A stretch of 5,866 nucleotides of DNA from positions 9,046-14,911 of the forward strand of contig NZWI01000038.1 in assembly GCA_002701875.1 (NCBI GenBank), written 5' to 3'. Positions 5,636 through 5,866 of the stretch are shown one piece after another (the first letter of the stretch is position 1; each line of letters begins with the position of its first letter). Both the position numbers and the translations under genes were made by a program. This stretch comes from Fidelibacterota bacterium. GTDB taxonomy: Bacteria; Fidelibacterota; Marinisomatia; Marinisomatales; TCS55. The notes beneath the pieces were generated by a model. The model searched no databases. It was not told the origin of the DNA and saw only the letters and a program-made list of their open reading frames with translations.

Positions 5636-5866
5636 ATGAATAAGAAAAAAAAGTTAGTTTTAAAAAAACATCGTAAAAATATAGCACGAATCAAATCCTT
5701 GAAACAAAATTCTTATGCAAAAAAATCTGAAGAATTACTTAAATCAACAGATGCAAAGAAGCCTGCAGCGAAGAAACCTGTAGCAAAGAAGCCTGCAGCG
5801 AAGAAACCTGTAGCAAAGAAGCCTGCAGCAAAGAAGCCTGCAGCGAAGAAACCTGCAGCAAAGAAA
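5636..5866 (+). CDS. Very basic Lys/Ala/Pro-repeat protein (cut by right edge)
   Basis: The frame opens at ATG 5636 after a good ribosome binding site and stays open to the last base of the window, giving 77 residues with the C-terminus missing. Residues 1-40 form a basic head, starting M-N-K-K-K-K-L-V-L-K-K-H-R-K-N. From residue 41 the protein is seven tandem K-K-P-[AV]-A pentapeptides plus the start of an eighth. This composition is typical of histone-H1-like or AlgP-like nucleoid proteins and of disordered basic tails on nucleic-acid-binding proteins. The K-K-H-R-K block also recalls very short ribosome-associated basic proteins, so a ribosomal or RNA-binding role is the main alternative. 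No cysteine, signal peptide or membrane helix is seen. Codons in the repeats are richer in G and C than in the surrounding genes. Confidence 0.75.
   Translation, partial: MNKKKKLVLKKHRKNIARIKSLKQNSYAKKSEELLKSTDAKKPAAKKPVAKKPAAKKPVAKKPAAKKPAAKKPAAKK
5756..5866 (+). repeat. 15-bp tandem repeat with 30-bp higher-order unit, coding for KKP(A/V)A
   Basis: Seven full 15-base units plus six bases of an eighth run to the window edge. Each reads AAG-AA[AG]-CCT-G[CT]A-GC[AG]. Units alternate between two versions at first, so 5756-5785 and 5786-5815 are identical 30-base copies; later units mix the variants. The copy number beyond the edge is unknown. The array keeps frame because its unit is a multiple of three, so gains or losses change protein length without breaking it. 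Many units contain the palindrome CTGCAG. Confidence 0.95.

Noticed and set aside
1..5866. Search for CRISPR arrays, insertion sequences, attachment sites and in-frame UGA selenoprotein genes
   Set aside because: No spaced direct repeats, transposase motifs or terminal inverted repeats were seen. A tRNA gene can be an integration site, but no duplicated tRNA end or integrase is present. No complete gene here reads through a UGA.

Overview
The window is strongly AT-rich, and every supported gene lies on the + strand. The envelope genes (LapA/LapB-like proteins, a secreted SPOR-domain protein, a membrane-anchored M23 endopeptidase) point to a Gram-negative bacterium. Base composition, the gene mix and the lysine/alanine/proline-rich protein at the right edge would suit an uncultured marine lineage such as Marinimicrobia (SAR406). 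That placement is inference from style only; no marker in the window proves it.

Layout. Positions 3-230 hold the C-terminal end of a gene cut by the left edge, possibly a geranylgeranyl-reductase-type flavoprotein. A probable tiny two-helix membrane protein follows (211-372), then a cytoplasmic coiled-coil protein of unknown function (424-837). After a 120-base gap containing a perfect 15-base palindrome comes an M23 (LytM-type) peptidoglycan endopeptidase with all metal-binding residues (958-1899). A compact run then begins: miaB (1946-3274), a LapA-domain protein (3274-3591), a LapB-like TPR protein (3594-4634) and a secreted TPR-SPOR protein (4644-5495). Junctions in this run range from a 1-base overlap to a 9-base gap, so it reads as one operon.

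Nineteen bases after that run lies a selenocysteine tRNA gene (selC, 5515-5607). It has a UCA anticodon, a 93-nt body and an 8-bp variable arm. Then comes a gene with a good ribosome binding site that runs off the right edge (5636-5866). It encodes a very basic protein with tandem KKP(A/V)A pentapeptides built from a 15/30-bp DNA repeat.

How they fit together: the M23 enzyme and the SPOR protein act on or bind peptidoglycan. The LapA/LapB pair is probably an inner-membrane module tied to envelope or LPS control. MiaB and tRNA-Sec belong to tRNA modification and decoding. The selC gene is the clearest physiological statement: this organism very likely makes selenoproteins, although none is encoded in the window. 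I did not find a clearly undescribed system. The best leads are the selC gene and its structural oddities, the LapB-like protein without a rubredoxin domain, and the expanding KKPAA repeat.
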